NCBI GenBank assembly: GCA_903827075.1
Contig: CAIKGX010000233.1
Location: 1 to 9,874 of the forward strand
Length of the DNA stretch: 9,874 bases
Direction: 5' to 3'
Origin: an uncultured beta proteobacterium
Lineage (GTDB): Bacteria; Pseudomonadota; Gammaproteobacteria; Burkholderiales; Burkholderiaceae
The position numbers were made by a program, and so were the translations under genes. Positions 5,817 to 9,874 of this stretch are shown here, piece after piece. The notes below the pieces were generated by a model, which was not told where the DNA came from, searched no databases, and saw only the letters and a program-made list of their open reading frames with translations. Numbering within the stretch: the stretch's first letter is position 1; each line of letters starts with the position of its first letter.

Positions 5817-6797
5817 TTGAGCGAATTACTTCTTAAGCTCAATGATCTCCGCAGGAAATCACTGTGGATTTTATTTGCCGCAGTGATTCTATCTATTGCG
5901 GGGCATTTGATTTTGTTTTTTGGTATTCCGTTCTTTTCATTCGGTAATCCCCCCGAAATATCGGATGACCTCATCATCAAAACCGAGTTACGCGTTGAGC
6001 CTCCGAAGAAAATTCAAATGGCCGCCAGCCCTAAAAAGAAGCGAGTCCCTCAGAAATCCAATGTTGTTGATACGGGCCCACTAGCAGATACTCAACAAGG
6101 AGAGCAGGGTGGTGGCAAACAAGAAGGTCAAGCCTTCAAACTTCCAGAATCTAGTATTTTGTATTACGACGCTTATGTTGATGGCCAACTCTATCAAACT
6201 GGAGAACTCAATTGGTCAGTTGAGGGCAATAGCTATCGACTCTATATCAATATTCCCTATGCCTTTGTTGGTCCTTTTGTTTTTGAGTCACGCGGCACAG
6301 TCGATGCCTATGGAATATCGCCATCCATTTATTGGACCCAACGTGGTGCGAAGCCCCCACGCTATTCTCGCTTTGATAGGGATGAAAAAGGGGGAGGGAA
6401 GATGTATTTCTCTGAGAAGCCAGAATTTAGTCCAGAAATTATTCCAGGAACGCAAGATCGCTTTAGTCTGTTATTTCAATTGGCCTCATTGCTTAATGGC
6501 AGTGACAAAATTGATGAAGCAGGGAGTTTGCGAGCGATTCCTGTAGTGGACTTCAACACACTAGAAATGTGGCAATTTAAGAGTTATGGAGAGGTTATTT
6601 CTGATGAAATTCCTAGCCTAGGAACATCAGTCAACCGTCATTACGCATTAATGCAGCGAGAGAATGATCCCTACAAGCGTCAGGTTGATATATGGCTATC
6701 AAGGGATTTGGATTGGTTGCCAGGCAGATTGCGCTCCCTAGAGTCCAATGGACGGGTTTTAGAGCTGGTTTTTAAGCAAAAGCTTACAGTCAAATAG
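5817..6797 (+). CDS. membrane-anchored DUF3108 protein
   Basis: This is a 326-residue protein with a TonB-like outline: a short cytoplasmic N-terminus, one transmembrane helix (about 17-39), a Lys/Pro/Gln/Gly-rich periplasmic linker (about 60-108), then a beta-rich domain (about 112-323) of DUF3108 type, recognised from YYDAYVDGQ (116-124), the (Y/F)-x-x-RG strand pattern and the C-terminal DWLPGRLR (298-305). The domain probably lies in the periplasm, where such proteins may interact with the cell envelope; function unknown. The start is inferred to be the TTG at 5817: an in-frame TGA lies at 5790-5792, no ATG occurs before residue 68, and a later start would cut the membrane helix. It begins 8 bp after the esterase stop with a poor ribosome binding site, suggesting translational coupling. 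It ends by overlapping the convergent channel-like gene. Confidence 0.8.
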   Translation: MSELLLKLNDLRRKSLWILFAAVILSIAGHLILFFGIPFFSFGNPPEISDDLIIKTELRVEPPKKIQMAASPKKKRVPQKSNVVDTGPLADTQQGEQGGGKQEGQAFKLPESSILYYDAYVDGQLYQTGELNWSVEGNSYRLYINIPYAFVGPFVFESRGTVDAYGISPSIYWTQRGAKPPRYSRFDRDEKGGGKMYFSEKPEFSPEIIPGTQDRFSLLFQLASLLNGSDKIDEAGSLRAIPVVDFNTLEMWQFKSYGEVISDEIPSLGTSVNRHYALMQRENDPYKRQVDIWLSRDLDWLPGRLRSLESNGRVLELVFKQKLTVK

Positions 6798-7332
6798 ACT
6801 TTTGACCGCCATTCTCTTCAGGCTTACTTTTATCGAGTAGGGAGCCCAACATATTGAATATGGCTGCACCTGACATTGATACTGCAAAAATCCCCGAAAA
6901 CGCAATAATGACTGGCAATATGCGCCAGCTTTTTTCTATCTGATATGAGCCCAATCCTAAGGTGACATACATTTCGCCTGCGAAATAAAATGCATCTGGA
7001 TTAGTGATAAAGATTTTCAAGGAAATAATTGCATAGGTCCACATCACAATATCCACAATATGACCTGCAATCACCAGGAGAATGGCCACGAAATAGGAGA
7101 TGATGGCGGCCAAGCGAAAGCGATTTAAGAAATCACTGGTAATGTGTTTATTAGATGTAAACCAATTGACTAATTTATGAAATAGGATGACCACTAATAG
7201 GACGTATATCCCATGCAGCACTAGCATGCAGCTAACAAATGCGAGAATCCAGAATATTTTAGGATCTCCAATGCCCGCATAAACCTCTTTGAACAAATCG
7301 CTCAGGCTAGGTAAATAGGTAAAAATATCCAT
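6790..7332 (-). CDS. channel-like membrane protein, copy A (TLGLGS filter-like motif)
   Basis: This is a 180-residue inner-membrane protein with hydrophobic segments at about 27-52, 74-108 and 137-163. The block NPDAFYFAGEMYVTLGLGS (111-129), followed by W136 and a final helix with SG pairs (146-147, 154-155), is laid out like the pore helix, selectivity filter and last helix of two-TM potassium channels of the Ion_trans_2 kind, where the filter is usually T-x-G-Y-G-D. Here it reads TLGLGS (124-129). The C-terminus is polar (KSKPEENGG). It is clearly paralogous to the gene just upstream: shared blocks are HG, FH, H-x-x-DI-x-x-WTYA, FYFAGEMY and FSG-x-FAV. The start lies 1 bp after the stop of that gene, so the pair is translationally coupled. 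Channel function is inferred from pattern only. Confidence 0.7.
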   Translation of the reverse strand: MDIFTYLPSLSDLFKEVYAGIGDPKIFWILAFVSCMLVLHGIYVLLVVILFHKLVNWFTSNKHITSDFLNRFRLAAIISYFVAILLVIAGHIVDIVMWTYAIISLKIFITNPDAFYFAGEMYVTLGLGSYQIEKSWRILPVIIAFSGIFAVSMSGAAIFNMLGSLLDKSKPEENGGQKSI

Positions 7333-7333
7333 T

Positions 7334-7837
7334 TTATTTTTGTACAGGCTTAGAAAAAGTGGACATTAGTAGGCCATAAAGCGCTGATCCCGATATGGCC
7401 ACAGCAAAGAGACCGGAAAAGGACAGCAAAATGGGCAACATATTCCATTGAGGGCCTAGTATGTATATGGGGTCATTGTGGTCTAAATTGGTATACATTT
7501 CCCCAGCAAAATAGAATGTTTTTAGGGCGCTTGGGAACACATTGACGCTCACCATGGCATATGTCCATACGAAAATATCAAGCAAATGACTGAATAAAAT
7601 CAACAGAATCACCATGAAATAAACCAATGCATCCATTTGCTTTCGATAAAGATTAACGTTTCGTTTATGAAAGGCATGGAAAGTAGACATGATGGTGAGC
7701 ACCAAAACTCCATGAATCAAGACAACAATGACTGTAACTAAACTGAGGAACTTGATTTCGGGGTAGACAAAGTCCACCGTGATTTCATTGAACAACTCAA
7801 TGACATTGGGGAGCTTGGTTAAATAATCAAGCATCAT
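7334..7837 (-). CDS. channel-like membrane protein, copy B (degenerate filter)
   Basis: This 167-residue paralog of the gene downstream shares its layout: hydrophobic segments at about 29-54, 70-101 and 133-159, an HG pair (42-43), HLLDIFVWTYA (84-94), FYFAGEMY (108-115) and LP followed by FSGLFAV (134-146). At the place of the channel filter it reads TNLDHND (116-122), so both filter glycines are missing and a Pro follows. It could be a partner subunit for copy A, a sensor, or a non-conducting relative. Either of two adjacent ATG codons (7837, 7834) could be the start; neither has a strong ribosome binding site. The gene begins 60 bp after the end of the ankyrin gene, with a TATAAT between them. 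Confidence 0.7.
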   Translation of the reverse strand: MMLDYLTKLPNVIELFNEITVDFVYPEIKFLSLVTVIVVLIHGVLVLTIMSTFHAFHKRNVNLYRKQMDALVYFMVILLILFSHLLDIFVWTYAMVSVNVFPSALKTFYFAGEMYTNLDHNDPIYILGPQWNMLPILLSFSGLFAVAISGSALYGLLMSTFSKPVQK

Positions 7838-7870
7838 CAGTGGATGTATTTCTTATTTGACATAATAATG

Positions 7871-7876
7871 ATTATA
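7871..7876 (-). promoter_or_regulatory. possible -10 element before the channel-like pair
   Basis: On the minus strand a perfect TATAAT lies 34 bp before the first ATG of copy B. The expected -35 region is a poor match to TTGACA, so this is weak. If real, it would let the channel-like pair be expressed separately from holB-tatD-ankyrin. Confidence 0.3.
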
Positions 7877-7897
7877 CGCAAGATACATACATGGTAT

Positions 7898-8596
7898 TTA
7901 GGTAGGTAACTTCTTGGGACCCCCTGGATATGGCTCCTTATAGAGCTTTACCCAACGCGCTGTTAAGCCATCACGGATATCTGACTTACTAAATAACTCC
8001 GCAACATCAATAGCTGAATAACCTTCATGATTACGCATCTTTAAATCTGCACCCTTGTCTAACAAGAACTTCACTAGCTGATCGTTGCCAGAGTGAACCG
8101 CCATCATTAAAGGCGTTGTATCACTAGGGCTAAGAGCATTCACCTTGGCACCATTGGCAACTAAGTATTGGGCTACCTCCAGTTTTCCCGTGGTGCAGGC
8201 GTAATGTAAAGGCGTCCAGCCGATGCGATTAACCTCAGCACCCTTTTGAACCAAAAGCTTATCTACCTCTAATTCACCATCAATAGAGGCAATCATGAGG
8301 GGTGTTTCGCCACTTTTATTGGTGAGATTGACGTCTATAGACTTATTCGCTATCAATAAATCGACTACCTTCAAGGATTTTTCCCGAATTGCTACAAAAA
8401 GCATGGGGTTTCCTTTGGGATCCTTGGTATTGGGGCTAATTCCTTTAGATAGCAAGGATTGCACTTCTGAAACATCATCAAACTTGGCTGCCTTTGTAAA
8501 ATCCGCAATTTGATCTTCTGTTTGAGCAAAAACAGTGCAAGATAAGCTGAAGAATACAGCGCCAAATGCAATTTTATATTTAAAGTTATTATTCAT
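7898..8596 (-). CDS. exported ankyrin-repeat protein
   Basis: This is a 232-residue protein with a signal peptide (hydrophobic 8-22, cleavage expected after VFA, before Q25), followed by five to six ankyrin repeats at about 29-60, 62-93, 95-124, 126-156, 159-189 and a partial one at 191-205. Typical repeat words are GETPLMIAS (96-104), GWTPLHYAC (126-134) and TTPLMMAVHSG (160-170). The fourth repeat is shortened, losing the usual turn residues before GWTPLH. The Cys at 20 does not sit in a good lipobox, so a soluble periplasmic protein is favoured over a lipoprotein. Such proteins act by binding a partner; none can be named. Its ATG overlaps the tatD stop (ATGA), so translation is coupled to tatD. 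The end is Pro/Gly/Lys-rich (YPGGPKKLP). Confidence 0.85.
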   Translation of the reverse strand: MNNNFKYKIAFGAVFFSLSCTVFAQTEDQIADFTKAAKFDDVSEVQSLLSKGISPNTKDPKGNPMLFVAIREKSLKVVDLLIANKSIDVNLTNKSGETPLMIASIDGELEVDKLLVQKGAEVNRIGWTPLHYACTTGKLEVAQYLVANGAKVNALSPSDTTPLMMAVHSGNDQLVKFLLDKGADLKMRNHEGYSAIDVAELFSKSDIRDGLTARWVKLYKEPYPGGPKKLPT

Positions 8597-9381
8597 GAAA
8601 CGTTTCTATTTACTTGAAAACATTGATAAAAGTTACTTGTAGTCTGTTCTGCAAGGGTTTGCACAGAGACGCCCTTCAAATCTGCTACGAATTCGCCCAC
8701 CTTAGATACCCAGGCCGGCTCATTAGTTTTACCGCGATAGGGAATCGGCGCTAAATACGGCGAATCCGTCTCAATCAGCATTCTGTCTAAAGGAACCTGC
8801 CTACAGGTCTCCTGTAGGTCTTTGGCGCTCTTAAAGGTCACTATGCCTGAAAATGAGATAAAAAAGCCCATATCCATAGCTGATTTAGCTACTTCAGTAG
8901 TTTCGGTAAAGCAGTGCATCACCCCGCCAATCTGATCGGCGCCCTCTTCCTTCAGGATTCTGAGCGTATCAACAGAGGCCGAGCGCGTATGAATGATTAA
9001 AGGCTTTTTAGAGGCTATAGCGGCTCTAATATGGGTTCTAAAGCGCTCTCTTTGCCATTCCATCGATTCATAGCTACGATCACCCATACGATAGTAATCA
9101 AGACCGGTTTCACCAATCGCAATGATCTTAGGGTGCTTTGCTTCACCTACTAAAAATTCAAAGCTAGGCTCAGGGGTATCTTCGTAATCTGGATGGACCC
9201 CCACTGATGCATATAAATGTGCGTGATCTTCAGCTAATTTCCGCACCTTTGGAAAATCGGGAATATCCACTGATACACACAGGGCGTGACTGACTTTACA
9301 GGCAGCCATATTAGCCAATACCTCTGGTAAGCGGGCCTGAAATTCAGGGAAATCGAGATGGCAATGCGAGTCTATAAACAT
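8593..9381 (-). CDS. tatD: TatD-family metal-dependent DNase
   Basis: This is a cytoplasmic amidohydrolase-fold nuclease of the TatD/YcfH family, 262 residues, full length. Metal-binding residues are all visible: SHCHLD (5-10, His6 and His8), GETGLDYY (90-97, Glu91), HTR (131-133, His131), MHCF (155-158, His156) and ETDSPYLAP (204-212, Asp206). GVHPDY (61-66) is also typical. Members have DNase activity linked to DNA repair or quality control; the exact cellular role is not settled. It starts 11 bp after the holB stop, matching the tmk-holB-ycfH order of E. coli, so ycfH-type is the best subfamily guess. The ribosome binding site is weak, and coupling to holB is likely. The stop overlaps the ankyrin gene start. 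Confidence 0.93.
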   Translation of the reverse strand: MFIDSHCHLDFPEFQARLPEVLANMAACKVSHALCVSVDIPDFPKVRKLAEDHAHLYASVGVHPDYEDTPEPSFEFLVGEAKHPKIIAIGETGLDYYRMGDRSYESMEWQRERFRTHIRAAIASKKPLIIHTRSASVDTLRILKEEGADQIGGVMHCFTETTEVAKSAMDMGFFISFSGIVTFKSAKDLQETCRQVPLDRMLIETDSPYLAPIPYRGKTNEPAWVSKVGEFVADLKGVSVQTLAEQTTSNFYQCFQVNRNVS

Positions 9382-9392
9382 GGCTCGCTATT

Positions 9393-9874
9393 CTAATCTT
9401 CAAAGATCTGTTGGTATTGAGAAAGTAAAGCTTCCATCTGTATGCGCGTTGCCAGAGGATGGTTCTCATGACGACGCGCTTGTATCAACGACTTCCAAAA
9501 ACGCAGCAATTTAGGTAAACGTGCTTGCGAAGCCAATCCTCTAATAGTAGTTTCATGTTTTGGGTAATACCTTGGCATGCCCTGTTGCGCAATGCTCTGC
9601 ACATCAGATACCCAACGTTGCATAGTGGCTAAGAGAATCGAAAAACGGGCCTTCTGGGTTTTTTCAGCGGCATCTAACCAGTTGATTCGTAGGCCCTGCG
9701 CCATTGATTGCAGTAAATAGTGCGATGCTTGAAGAGTGATGGTGAGCTCATCTTTTTCATCTTTATTGTGGCGCGCTATTAAAGACTCTAGTACATCGTA
9801 GGGCGCCCCACCCTGCTCATCGTAAATGGCTTCTACATCGGTATCAGCTACTTTCATGCCGGGTATTTGAGGCA
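9393..9874 (-). CDS. holB: DNA polymerase III delta' subunit, C-terminal part
   Basis: The gene runs off the right edge: the frame stays open to the last base, so about 159 C-terminal residues are present and the ATP-binding N-terminus is outside. The visible part starts in the middle domain (GGAPYDVLESL, near the position of the GGxPL-type motif of delta' proteins) and continues into a helical C-terminal collar domain (WLDAAEK, ILLATMQRWVSDV, GLASQARLPKLLRFW, NHPLATRIQMEALL). This fits delta', a clamp-loader subunit in the gamma/tau complex that loads the beta clamp. The identification rests on this pattern plus the tatD neighbour. An in-frame ATG at 9857 is probably not the real start. Confidence 0.82.
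   Translation of the reverse strand, partial: PQIPGMKVADTDVEAIYDEQGGAPYDVLESLIARHNKDEKDELTITLQASHYLLQSMAQGLRINWLDAAEKTQKARFSILLATMQRWVSDVQSIAQQGMPRYYPKHETTIRGLASQARLPKLLRFWKSLIQARRHENHPLATRIQMEALLSQYQQIFED

Noticed and set aside
6109..6546. Plus-strand frame of 145 codons
   Set aside because: It is a shifted frame inside the DUF3108 gene, which has the clear domain pattern.

Overview
The window looks like ordinary chromosome from a moderately low-GC member of the Burkholderiaceae, most likely a freshwater Polynucleobacter-type betaproteobacterium. This is inferred from the protein families, from the holB-tatD neighbourhood and from the compact layout. I see no rRNA, tRNA, CRISPR array, transposase or phage gene.

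Layout, left to right. Bases 1-207 may hold the 3' end of an unidentified gene. An alpha/beta hydrolase (346-1353, +) follows and ends in an intrinsic terminator whose loop contains its stop codon. A small unidentified acidic protein (1371-1790, -) converges on it. Upstream of that gene are a perfect 18-bp palindrome (1824-1841) and an orphan minus-strand terminator (1884-1910). An HU-family nucleoid protein (about 2106-2387, +) probably starts at a TTG. After it lies a gene-free 330-bp stretch with several inverted repeats, one of which is the terminator of the next gene. That gene encodes an exported protein with a duplicated beta-rich domain (2718-3317, -).

Divergent from it is a co-directional set: hydroxypyruvate isomerase (hyi), tartronate semialdehyde reductase (glxR), a YqiA/UPF0227-type esterase, and a membrane-anchored DUF3108 protein. 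The first two belong to the glyoxylate-to-glycerate route. They interconvert hydroxypyruvate and tartronate semialdehyde and reduce the latter to D-glycerate. Glyoxylate carboligase and glycerate kinase are not in the window. The esterase and DUF3108 genes follow glxR at gaps of 5 and 8 bp, so they are probably co-transcribed with it.

The right third is all on the minus strand, read from right to left: the 3' part of holB (DNA polymerase III delta'), tatD (metal-dependent DNase), an exported ankyrin-repeat protein joined to tatD by an ATGA overlap, and two tandem paralogous membrane proteins. The paralogs resemble two-TM/pore-loop potassium channels. One carries a TLGLGS filter-like motif and the other has lost both filter glycines. 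The last of these genes overlaps the DUF3108 gene tail to tail by 8 bp.

The most interesting items are the channel-like pair with a divergent selectivity filter, the palindrome plus orphan terminator upstream of the small acidic protein gene, and the TTG start of the HU gene. I see no clear new defence or mobile system.
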